DNA of 64,000 nucleotides from the NCBI GenBank assembly GCA_021613375.1, contig CM038711.1:20793694-20857693 (forward strand), read 5' to 3'. The notes under the pieces were generated by a model. That model was not told the origin of the DNA and did not search any database. It saw only the letters and a program-made list of their open reading frames with translations. Every line of letters begins with the position of its first letter. Positions within the stretch are counted from its first letter, which is position 1. The translations under genes and the position numbers were made by a program. This document shows, in pieces, positions 50,945 through 61,400 of the stretch. Origin of the DNA: Megaleporinus macrocephalus. Its lineage: Eukaryota > Chordata > Actinopteri > Characiformes > Anostomidae.

Positions 50945-51079
50945 GAATTTGACCAGGATGTTGACTCTGTTGCCCGGATACAGCACACCACTGGAGGGCA
51001 ACATTTCAAAGACGACTGGAGATGTTGGCTGCTCAAAACGAGTCTTTCGTTTGAGGTGAAGCGGAATGTGTTTCTCTGC
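50945..51079 (-). pseudogene. hydin: hydin-block exon with lost 3' end and donor
   Basis: AEKHIPLHLKRKTRFEQP and EMLPSSGVLYPGNRVNIL match the family up to VKF, then similarity stops. The expected few residues and donor are replaced by TG/CA-rich sequence that runs to a TAG with no GT at a suitable place. The next exon needs phase 0. Confidence 0.85.
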
Positions 51080-52321
51080 CTAAACACAAAAGCAAAGAGG
51101 CATGTAAGTTGACTTTGGTCTCTCTCTCAGTGGAAAAGCTCTAACAGCCGTTCTTAAACCTAGTCTGTAGTGAAAAACATGATAAACACTTTCATCATGC
51201 TAACTGAGCTCCTCTGTCCTAGTTAGCAGATTAGCAAGTTGACTGATCATTTAACATTTATTAGATGATGCGGACAGAAAACTTTACACTGCATTCAATT
51301 ATTTGAAGGCCATGCAAGTGTACTTAACCTTTTATTTGTATTTATTTGTTTTCTCTTTTGAAATAACAAAGGATGAGGTGGCACAGTAGAGCTGTAAATG
51401 TAAAATCAGTCACTGAACAGTTCTGCACTAAACGGTTCTGTGGCTCTGAGCATGGTTAGCTAACTCTGCTGGAAATGCCACTGGGACGGCTCACTCTCCG
51501 TACTTATAAAATCCTGTAGAAATTAGATAACTGTTTATCTTCTTTCACAAAAAACATACATTCGCCTTGTCCAAGGTTCTGTGAGACTATAATTACACAG
51601 CACAGGTAAATGTGACATAGAGGAATGGACCTCCATCCTGCGACTAATACTGTGAATAACTGATCATTAACTATACTTCATCATCAAACCTGCCTGTCTA
51701 ATGAATGTAAATGCAGGCAATTTATATGAACAGAGAAAAAACACAGCTCATGCAGAACCTGTAGATAATTACTTCTGCCCAAGCCGTACAGTATATTTAA
51801 GAACAGGAGTGAAACTTAAGATGTAAAAGTATGCTTCTGACATTTTTACATGTGCTAAAAGTCTGTAAGTGAACACCAAGGTCATGCAGCACATCAAGCT
51901 TTCACCTTTGCGATAAAGGAGAAAATCACGCTCCGCTCATTGGTTCTGAAAAAATCTACAGGTGTTTCCCACTGTGTTTCTCCCACTGTGAGAATACAAC
52001 GCTTTGACTATGACCAACTCCTAAAACTGAATTTTAAAGGTGGGGAATGAGAGTCTCCTAAAAAAGGATGGTAGTGGCAACAAAGGGAAAACATATACAC
52101 AAATTAAATGATGAAATAAACATGTTATGTTTAGTTGTTGAGGCTTTTGCTTTGTTATGTTTAGTTTTTTTCAGATGCTGAAAATTAATAACTTGTATTT
52201 AATGGCCAATGTGGCTGTATGGAAATTGAAATGAAGTGTGGTCTCTGACTTTTGAACAGTGCTGTAAACAAAATGCACTACATGCTGCAGTCCCACCGCT
52301 AAGAGAAGCAAGACCATGTAC

Positions 52322-52513
52322 CTTTCTGGGCCGCTCTTCCTCCCTGATGCTCCACTCACAGGGCACTGGCTCCGGGTTATGCAGCTGCACTGTAGCCACC
52401 TGGCACATGCCACACTGCACGTTGGTGAACTGTAAAACATCTGTGGAGACTGTAAGGGAGGGCATGGTGACGACTGCATGCAGACACTTATGCACTGTAG
52501 GACCCCCAAACAC
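52322..52513 (-). pseudogene. hydin: hydin-block exon
   Basis: 64 codons, phase 0 at both ends, undamaged. VFGGPTVHKCLHAVVTMP, VQCGMCQVATVQLHNPEP and VPCEWSIREE are highly diagnostic of HYDIN. Confidence 0.94.
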
Positions 52514-52984
52514 CTGCAAATCATATAAAAAAGAATATTAACAAAAGACACTTGACTGAAAAGGTTAAAATGATTACTAGTAAAAGGCAACTAAAGAATA
52601 TTAGAGTAAGCATAGCTACAAGCTGACTGTCCATTCACCAGAGTCACTGGAAAGCTTTTCCTGGACTTTCATGAATAAACTAAAAAATGTCTATTAAAAT
52701 CTACTTTATTTTGTTCATGCAGTTTGACATAGCACAAAAACATCTTGAAATCCATGAACTTCCATCCTATATATAAAAAATGATTCATCAATGGAATCTG
52801 AAAAATATTTAATTTGGGTACAAGCAATTTAACTGGCTTTATTCATATCAAAGAAATACTTTGAATGAAACAACACAAAGTGAACTTACAAAACCATATA
52901 CTTTACATCAATACCACAAAAACACCTTAACTTTGGTTTTACCTGTCCCACAGTGTACCTTCCTAAACATTACAGCAGCCCTAC

Positions 52985-53102
52985 CTGTATAGGCATAACA
53001 GCGGTGATCTTCCCAAGCTCTAGATTTGCACCACGAGGATCAAACATCTCTGTCTCTTACTGTAGGGCAGATTCTTCACCCTGTCCAACTCTGTGCTGAA
53101 TC
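52985..53102 (-). pseudogene. hydin: hydin-block exon with 1-base frameshift
   Basis: FSTELDRVKNLPYS is in frame with the previous exon, but ETEMFDPRGANLELGK is one frame over. The slip lies around 53054-53062, next to an AA run. In the original frame a TAG at 53022-53020 ends translation. The donor GTAGGG and downstream phase agree with the shifted frame. Confidence 0.88.
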
Positions 53103-53409
53103 CTGGGAAAAGATATGAAAGACTGCAATGTCCTGACAAAGTTTTTGTTGATTTTCTAAGGGAAAATGAGTTAATATGTCTTCTTCAGGAAATAAACTTA
53201 AATATAGCGTTTTAGTTTCAATTTGTTGGCTGGATTTAACATACTGTAAAAACATAATATATAAAAGGTCTTAATTTAAAAAATGTGAGTGTTATTTGTA
53301 GAGGATGTGTTACTTAAAAAAACACTAACATTGTGCACTCATCAGATACAAAAGCGCAATCTTCAAGTGCATCACAACCTAATAGCCACACATTGACTTA
53401 TTAACAAAC

Positions 53410-53546
53410 CTGTGCCTGCGAGTGAATTGCGCTCAGCTCTAAAAGAAACAGAGGCAGGTCCAGTGTTGGTCACTTTGACAATGTGAGTAGGGGTGCTGCC
53501 ATGGATCACATAGCCAAAGTCAAGGACATATTCAGGCAAAACAAAC
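53410..53546 (-). pseudogene. hydin: hydin-block exon
   Basis: LPEYVLDFGYVIHGSTPT and IVKVTNTGPASVSFRAER open a new module. It enters in phase 2 and leaves in phase 1, matching the following exon. Confidence 0.92.
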
Positions 53547-53849
53547 CTGTCGAGAAGATGAATGGTAAACAATCACACATCCTCTTAAATCAAAACAAAG
53601 CTCTCTATGTACTATTTAGAATGTGATTCTACCTGCTAAGTGTTCTGAAAACACCAGCAACTCTCTTCTTTAAGAATCCTCTGAAATGATATATGAGTAT
53701 ATTATTGTTTTTATTGTGCGCACCTGATACCTCCAGGTACATACAAGATGATTACAGCTGGTACAGGTCAGATTTTTATCTAATAGGAGTCAGTCTAATA
53801 GGAGCCTGTCTTTCAAAGGCTCCTGACTTCAGCTATATCTATTCCCTTT

Positions 53850-53990
53850 TTTCAGTAACAGCTACTTGACAGCTACACCTTCTTTTAGACTCTTAGCTAT
53901 GAGCTGTCTTCTCATAGTAGAACAATGAACAGAAACATATACAGATTTTTTAGTGGAGTTTGATTTTCTCCATTCTCTTAAAGATGATAA
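53850..53990. repeat. Dispersed repeat, related to 17,950-18,100
   Basis: CTTGACAGCTAC, then TTGCCTTCTCA/CTGTCTTCTCA and GGAATCATGGAGAGAAAC/GAACAATGAACAGAAAC occur in the same order in both places. Probably pieces of one old DNA transposon. Confidence 0.5.
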
Positions 53991-54194
53991 AGATTTTAAA
54001 AAGCTTTTTGGTCAAAGCAATTTACTTATTTAACCTTCTCAGAAACATCTCCTGAAAATGAGCAATGGGCTTAACTTTCAAGGAAATGAAATAAATTCAG
54101 GGTCTCTAACTTCTGCACAGTACTGCATATTTAGCAGTCAGTGGATGAAACTGGACTGTGCCTAGTGGTGTGTAGTGTTTGAAGGTACACTTAC

Positions 54195-54325
54195 GGTGGG
54201 AATGTAATCTTCGTTGTGCAGTTTTCCTTCCCCTGTAGCAGGCCTGCTCAACCCCTCCTCTTTTAGCCTCTCACTCTCCACTGCCTCTTTAGCCTCCTTT
54301 AGCATTGAGCTATACCGCTCCTCAT
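54195..54325 (-). pseudogene. hydin: hydin-block charged linker exon
   Basis: Open only in the frame reached if the previous exon is restored: ERYSSMLKEAKEAVESER, a charged helical linker as in human HYDIN here. It ends in phase 0 while the next recognised exon needs phase 2, so a linker exon is missing or unrecognised. Confidence 0.75.
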
Positions 54326-55314
54326 CTACACAAAACCCAGATTTAACTTAGGTTGGGTTTTATATACTGTGCAAAAGACTGGCCCTCAATATTTATTGGT
54401 CAAGCATCTTATGTTAGAAATCCTGTTCCTGGACCAACAAGAAAGATCAGTGTGCAGAGGAAGGTTGAACTAAATTATTGCTGTACAGAGAAATCATGCC
54501 TAGATATGCATCTGGATTCTATAGTCTGCAGGCTGTTGTGATTTGGGATGCATGCAGAAAATAGGTTCTGTGAAGTATAATTCCATTGCCAAGTCCAGGA
54601 GGCTTTTAAAATGCTCTGGAAAAGCAATGATGTTATAGAGACAACAGATTCTCTCAAAAGCCTGACTATCTGCAATCTTTACTCCTAGATGTCTGACTAG
54701 GCTGCGCATTGCAGCATCTCTAATCAATACCCAATCAAAGTTTTTGCTTTATTTCCCTGACAAAACCAACATTTGCTGATGTTTCCCTGAATCACAGCTC
54801 CCAGTAAGTGTAAATGTGCACTTCTAGGCAGCTTTGACAGATTAATCACACTCTTTCAGGAATCCCCAGGCTGGCTCAAGACTAGAAGGCTTTGATCAAT
54901 GAGAGTCTTCCACAGGTCTCTGAACTAGTGCAGGTTTAGATGTATGTGATTTATAGCAGCATTATGGTTTAAGCTGGTTCACAATTAACTAAACAGTCAA
55001 ACAAGGCTTTGGCTAAGCGAATATGCACTTGGAGCAGAAATCTGAAGAATGTATGGGACTATAGATGAATTCCAATAAAATGTAATGTTCATGTTCAATA
55101 AATTAAGTAATAAAACAAAAAAGAAGTGCTGTATGTTTTCTCTGGTCTTAAGTATTTTCATGGTCTTTAGCTACAGAACGATGTTAAGGACAGCAAAGGG
55201 AGACACAAAGTGGCCATACATCTAAACATTTTTTCCCACATTGACAGCACACATAATGTCTCAGGTCTTTAATCAACCCCATGGTCAGCAACATTACGAA
55301 GAGAAAGTCCTTAC

Positions 55315-55485
55315 CCAGGTCTCTAGGCAGGTCCAGGACCATTCTAGGAAGATGCCCTCTCCCTTCAGCCTAATGATCTCTGGCTCAAAAAAGGCCATCT
55401 GCAACTGGAAACTTTTCTGAAAAACCTGTGTATTACCTGTGTAATACACAGTGAGCCTCATTTCTGTATTTGCCTCTACATGGCC
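55315..55485 (-). pseudogene. hydin: hydin-block exon with 1-base frameshift
   Basis: Opens in phase 0 with HVEANTEMRLTVYYTGN and QKSFQLQMAFFEPEIIRL, then KGEGIF. At 55346-55347 the frame slips by one base: the family continuation (RMVLDLPRDL) is in the next frame. One extra base in the C run would restore both frame and the phase of the next exon. As written, translation hits a stop early in the next exon. Confidence 0.88.
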
Positions 55486-56263
55486 CTTCAAGTAAGACAA
55501 GATATTACATACACAAATGTTCAGAGCCGCACTCAGGGCCAGACATACATAGAAACACAGGTGCAATGCACAATTAATGGAAATATGAATTCACAAATGT
55601 GTCTGATGTTAATGTTCGTTTTACTAAGACTGAAGCTAATTACACAGACTGCTTGTAGGATAATGTACACATACACATACGCACACTGCCTACATAAATA
55701 AGAAATATCATGGTTCAAATTTACAAATTTAAAGTAAGTGAGCATTACAGAGTCATATTCTACAGCCTGCATTTCCCCTGGTGATGATATAATTACCATA
55801 TGATTACCAACTGGGCTAGCATCTGTAGTTATTTCACTCAATCTTTGCGTTTGTTTTGTAAGAAACTAAAATACTGCCACATCCTGTTCACATCCTTCTT
55901 CTGAACAGGATAATACACTGTATATTCTAAAGAAGAGTAAATTAAGGGGGTGCAAACTTTTGCATTCTGTAAGTAATACATAATTCATTTGCACTTCCAA
56001 TAAATCTATTTTCTGCACAACCCTTCCATGTTTTGTGTGATTCTACTTCTACAAATGCATTTGATGGTTTTCCATGTACATAAACGTATATGTACATATT
56101 ACATACTTAACACATGGCAGAATTTGCCCAATTTGCACTGATTTTATTATAATCTACATGGTGTAACATCATACTGTGTGCTCTAGATAAAGCAAATTTC
56201 TGCCATTTAAAGTTTATATTTTCCAAATAAATCCCAGCAAAAATATATAACGTATTATCTTAC

Positions 56264-56404
56264 CGTGCTGGGAACAACAAAGGGTTGGCCAGGTAAAGGT
56301 TCTTCAGAGGACATCTGTTTGTCTTCCAGTAGAGCAGTAAAGTCAAAACCCACCTTCCCAGTGTTTCTTAAAGTGATTTCTGCTTCTGCTAAGTGCTCAA
56401 ACAG
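56264..56404 (-). pseudogene. hydin: hydin-block exon
   Basis: 47 codons, phase 0 at both ends. LFEHLAEAEITLRNTGKV continues directly from the previous exon; FTALLEDKQ and LPGQPFVVP follow. Undamaged. Confidence 0.92.
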
Positions 56405-56525
56405 CTGGCGAATGAAAAACACTGATTTAAACGTGTGTAAATGGTCCAAAGAATGAAAACATGTATTTACATCATCATACTTAAATAACAAGAGTGCAGC
56501 ATATAAAAATTACACACTGTAAACT

Positions 56526-57423
56526 AGGGCTGGTTAATATATTGATAATACAGTTTATATCAATGCATATGCCAGTGGATTTCTCATCACTGAAACTCTC
56601 TGTCCCCTTTTTTATATACCACCATAACTGTAATGTTATATCAATATGATATTTTATAAATGTAATATTATATCAATGTAATATTTTATTACTGTAATAT
56701 TATATTAATGTGATATTTTATCACTGTAATATTATATCAATGTAATATTTTATCACTGTAATATATCAATGTGATATTTTATCAGTGTAATATATTAATG
56801 TAATGTTTTATCAGTGTAATATATCAATGTGATATTCTATCACTGTTTTATATCAATGTGATATTTTTATCACTGTAGTATTATATTATTGTAATATTTT
56901 ATCACTGTAATATTATATCAATGTAATATTTCATCACTGTAATATATCAATGTAATATTTTATCAATGTAATATTTTATCACTGTAATATATCAATGTAA
57001 TATTTTATCAATGTAATATTTTATCAATGTAATATTTTATCAATGTAATATTGTATTACTTATGTGTTTTTATACAACATTAACACACAAAGGTAATATG
57101 AGGGTATGGTGAATTAACAGCGTCCTTTTTGAAAAGAAAAGAAGTGGCATGGTACAACTAAGGTGTTGCCCTACTGCATAAATATATATAAATATATACT
57201 GTCCATGTTGCGATGGAGCAAGTCCTTAAAAAATGATCCAAGATGCCAATTGCCCAGTCACAACTACTTTTCCTTTACGTTTTGATGGAAACCCTGTCTG
57301 CGCATTTAATTTTGCGTTTCATTATCACAGTCTGTTTTAATAAAAAGTACTGAGATATATATTGTGTACTGCCATAAAATAAAAAAATACAGAGATATGA
57401 TTTTGGTCCATATTGCTCAGCCA
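56526..57423. mobile_element. MITE with an internal minisatellite
   Basis: TAGGGCTGGTTAATATATTG at the left and GGTCCATATTGCTCAGCCAT at the right are imperfect inverted ends of a known fish style. The interior is a minisatellite. No coding potential; in an intron of the damaged hydin block. Confidence 0.6.
56625..57058. repeat. AT-rich minisatellite, ~19-24 bp units
   Basis: About twenty variants of TATCAATGTAATATTTTATC and TATCACTGTAATAT alternate through the stretch. Confidence 0.9.
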
Positions 57424-58035
57424 TACTGTGAAACACTGTTTGTCTCCTCCTTTAAACATATCTTCCATCACAACCCCAACAGCAACTTGTTAGTAGAAGA
57501 CATGCGGTACAACGTTTCAACATTTCAAGTTAAACTGTCTGGAATTTAGCTGCAACTTTTATTTACTTAATTAATGTCGAGGTTAGTTTTATTTTCCTGC
57601 CTGTGTTCGTTTAGACATTTATGTCTATATCCAGTTCATATTTCTTTAAATGATTGCAACCATCCAGAATTGTCAAAATGATAAAGAATAGGTAAAATAA
57701 GAATATAAGGAGGAGTGGGATTTACTTTTAAGTGTTATTTGAAGGCGGGACATCCCCGCTCAAATTTTTCTTTTGTTGAAGTGAAAATCTGTTGACAGAT
57801 CCTCTACAAAGAACACACCAAGGCTTGTTTTATTCTAGGGTCAAATCATAAGGTAGTAAATGGGAATGTAAAACCACATCTGGACATTTTTCTCTCAACC
57901 AAAGTCGTATATCTTCCATGTAAACATCAGACATCATTTAAAATGCTGAGAAAATGCATTCTATGGTATCTTCAAAAACAACCTGAACACTTAAATACAC
58001 TTGAACAGTGTATTTTGTGAAACAGGAGCATTAAC

Positions 58036-58245
58036 CTGATGGCCAAAGTCGATGTCAGTTGTGTCCAGGACATATGTAACCACTGATGCCTCTCCTTTGA
58101 GGGTGATTCCATATGTAGGTCCTTCCTCTACCTTGCACAGTGCCAGCACCCGAGCACTGACATCAGCGTGGCCAAAGAACGAGAAGTTCACCAACTGACT
58201 CTCGCCAGGCTGAAGTAGCCCATAGACTGGCAAGATGCCAAATAC
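58036..58245 (-). pseudogene. hydin: hydin-block exon, LPVYGLLQP module
   Basis: 70 codons, phase 0 at both ends, undamaged. LPVYGLLQPGESQLVNFS, CKVEEGPTYGITLKGEAS and LDTTDIDFGHQ match the mid-HYDIN family order. Confidence 0.92.
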
Positions 58246-58369
58246 CTGTACGAAAGAGAAAGTGAGAAAGAGAGAGAGCGTGCAGAATATTTAGAAGCCA
58301 AAGCTTGGACTGAGCTGTCCTCTGTGCTGGGGACAATCTACTGTTCTCCTGGTCATCCAGACCTGAAAC

Positions 58370-58493
58370 ATCCTGCCCGCAAGTCAAATGTGGCTCTTTT
58401 GGGGAAAATATCTCTTCCTTTAACTTATTGTCTGACTCTCTTTTCTCGTTTGGCTCCTCCTCTTCAATCTGGGCATTGGGAACCTCAATTTGC
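58370..58493 (-). pseudogene. Possible acidic linker exon of the hydin block
   Basis: An acceptor (ATTTCAG) precedes an open acidic stretch (VPNAQIEEEEPNEKRESDN). Human HYDIN also has a charged linker just before the LPLYG module. The donor is uncertain: GAT|GTTTCA fits the next phase but is weak, while the better CAG|GTCTGG does not fit. Confidence 0.35.
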
Positions 58494-61400
58494 CTGAAAT
58501 CAAGTGTTTATAAATCAAGAAGTAGTTTTAAAGACTCATCAAAAAGCATCCCAATCCCATTAACTCTCAATCAGCGTCAAACTCTCTCTCTTTCCTGAAA
58601 TTGGTTCTGTCACGGTAGCCATTAATTACAAAAAGGATTAAATAATTCAATAATAGTCATTTATCATGACATGTCCCCACAGGAAAATTTCATGCACAGA
58701 ATCAATGGTGATACAAATGATGGTACTGCAGAAGGATCTGCACAGATGCATAAGCAACTTAGATGACTGAGGGGTAGACAGCAGCACAGTGAAAAGGAAC
58801 AACAGCACAAAGCACAAAAATTGTGACTAAAATATTTTGAAACAACATTCCTTAAACCCTTTCCCCAACCCCCCCTTTTAAACTTGATGTTGGAAGACCC
58901 AGCTATGTAGGTGAAGGCATGTGTCACACGTCCAAACACAACTGCTCTCTGCTGTGAAGCTGTCAACCTGAATCTTCTCACTGAAAACTACACAAAGCAG
59001 CACTGTTGTTTAGCAAGGCTGCAGGGACATGCTGTTTCTTGGATAAACAGCAGGGGGCAGTATTGTATGAGGAATGAAGCTTATTGTAGCCCTTCCACTC
59101 ATGCAAGCAGAATAGGTATCATTTAATATGGATAACGAAGGCTCTCCTCAGGACACCACACAGAAGGAAAACACCTTTACATCCATGAAAACTTTTTTAT
59201 TTTATTTTGTATTCCCACAAATCTAATTTGAAGTGCTCAGCGCTCCCTGTTCTGTCCCACTGCCCCTGTTTGTGTATTTTCATGTCATCTTATGACACTA
59301 ATCCCCCGACACCTCCAAGTCCACAGTGAACAATTCAATTAGGCAAAACTGACAGCACTAAAGGAGTAAGAGTCTTCCTTATAGAGTGTAGGAAGTCTGG
59401 TACAGCGCTCTCAAAAGAACTGAAGGCTCTTAGAGGACATAAAAGAATATTTACTAAAAGGCAGAAAAACACAGCATCAAGCTTTTGCCTACTGTAGGCA
59501 ATCACGCAATGTGCAGTGGAGACGTAATTTGCACTGGTCTGGTTGGTAATGTTGCTTCTATTATGTTAGTACAGTAATAGTACAGTGCTAGTTAGTGGTG
59601 TTCCAGCTGTGGCAGGTAGAGTGCTGGTTAGTGGTGTTCCAGGTATGGTATGATTGACATCAGTCTTTATATTCATATTCATTATTTCTGCAAATTATCA
59701 AGAGTGGCTTTCTGGACTTTAGTAATAACAGCTTCCAGCTAACAAGCAACCATCTCTTCCACCTGGTAGCCTCCTGTACCGTCAATGTGCCTCTCTGCAC
59801 CTCCTCTTGCTTCTCCCCTGCGCCTCCCTCTATCATGCTCCTCTGCCTGTGAAACCTTCAAGAAGAAAGGAGAGAAAGCAATCAGATTTCTCATCTAATT
59901 TCTCCCATGGACACTGAACGTGAATCAGCTAAGTCAGACGAAAAACCATGTCTGTCAGCAAGAAACCCCCACAGCGTAGCAGGTGGTGATACAGCGTGGA
60001 GCGGTGCAACGATGGATCCTTTGCAGTGGCTTTAATTACTGATAGGCTTTTAATTAGCAGGCTGGACAATGTGTGCTGAAAGCTCTGAGGTATTGATAGG
60101 AAAGGTCACAGTATTATTGGGCGGCCGGGCCAGTGGGCGGCTGAGGAGAGGCAGGGGGAGTGATTAATCTTCACCGGTCGGCACTCCAGTCCCACGGAGG
60201 GGTATTGATTTGTTCGAGGTAGGACATGGCAGCTGCTGAAGAACAATTAAAAACTATAAAAACTCTGGTGCGTGCAGCCTGGAGCTGGCCTACTATTGAC
60301 AACTGAGATTTAACATGGTGCTTTGTGCTTCGCGTGCTGTTTTGGGCAACCACTATGTATATGCGTCTGTTTGCTCTCCAAAATGCAATGTCACTGCAGT
60401 GTGCTTTTAGTCATATGCTGTGACCCCCAGAATTATTGTCAGCCCTCAAGAAACTGGGCCAAATTGTATAAAATAATCAACATCATGATTCAAATATTCC
60501 TTAAACATGTTTAAAGAAATTGCTGACCTGTCGCCTTATTACAAATCATGTTTTACAATAGTGTTGCTTTATTTTAAAAATAGTTTCTCTTTCAAATAGA
60601 ACAAAATAACTGGTAGTCCTAAAGAATATTTTAAATGAAATCAATGGAATCAGCATCTTTGGGGAAAAGATTTTTTCTTTCTATTGCTACTTTACTCCTA
60701 GAATTCCAACCTTGAGAGTAAAGGTTGTGGCCCTGCTCCGATTACGAAATGGTTATAAAACAATTGTAGTCAGTTAAAATTGTAATTACAAACTTCAAGA
60801 TCCTTTTAGACACAACTTCTACAACCAGAAGCTTTTTGGAGGAGATCCACAAAAGAATTTTGCAAAATGTCACTGAAACTAAAGGAAATTGTGTGATGTA
60901 GTCAGATTATGCACACCATTAACATGCTTGGTGAAAAAAGGGCTGCATACAGTAAAAAAATTCATACAATATTTGGGGGCACACAAAAAGCTTCGCAAAA
61001 AACTCGCAGTCTCCAGATTTGAACCCAAATTCCTGAATGAATCAAGATCCCTCAACCTTGTAGAGCATTACAGAAAGGAGCTCAATGCTGTTTGTCATGC
61101 TCCCAGCATGGTGGGGTTACCATTTTAAATGGAAATCTATTTTATTGTCCAAAACGCAGTGTAGAAATTTAAATATACATACACTTTACCTATTTGTTTA
61201 AGCACAAAATATCACTTACTGCATGTGCAGTTTTATTTAATATAGTGATTTTAGTCATCACCATGAAGGATGCCAATAATTCCAATAATAGGACAGTATG
61301 CAATTTCATCAGCTACTTTGTAATAATACTTTGTAAGGTGCTCCTAAAAAACACCTTAGTATTTACGAATGATTGCCAAATATTATGTGAAAATTGTGAT

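Larger units (their letters stand above)
41217..58245 (-). pseudogene. hydin: Partial second hydin block (middle exons plus one near-C-terminal exon), damaged
   Basis: Seventeen minus-strand exons match the middle of HYDIN and lie upstream of the N-terminal exons. Fifteen run in family order from the LPVYGLLQP module through the P-loop (adenylate-kinase-like) region to the charged linker after it. One possible upstream exon is listed separately at 58370. The last, 41217-41397, belongs within the final few hundred residues, so about two thousand residues are missing between it and its neighbour. Four exons need one extra base to stay open (near 55346, 53057, 45747 and 42474). A donor is missing after 50945. 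Phases break between 54195 and 53546 and between 46196 and 45783. Many junctions are still phase-compatible, so decay is recent or the errors are technical. Block origin is clear; its status as pseudogene rather than assembly artefact is inference. Confidence 0.7.

Noticed and set aside
60889..61128. Plus-strand frame as a Tc1 transposase
   Set aside because: Only a short SPDLNP-like piece appears in another frame; too little to call.
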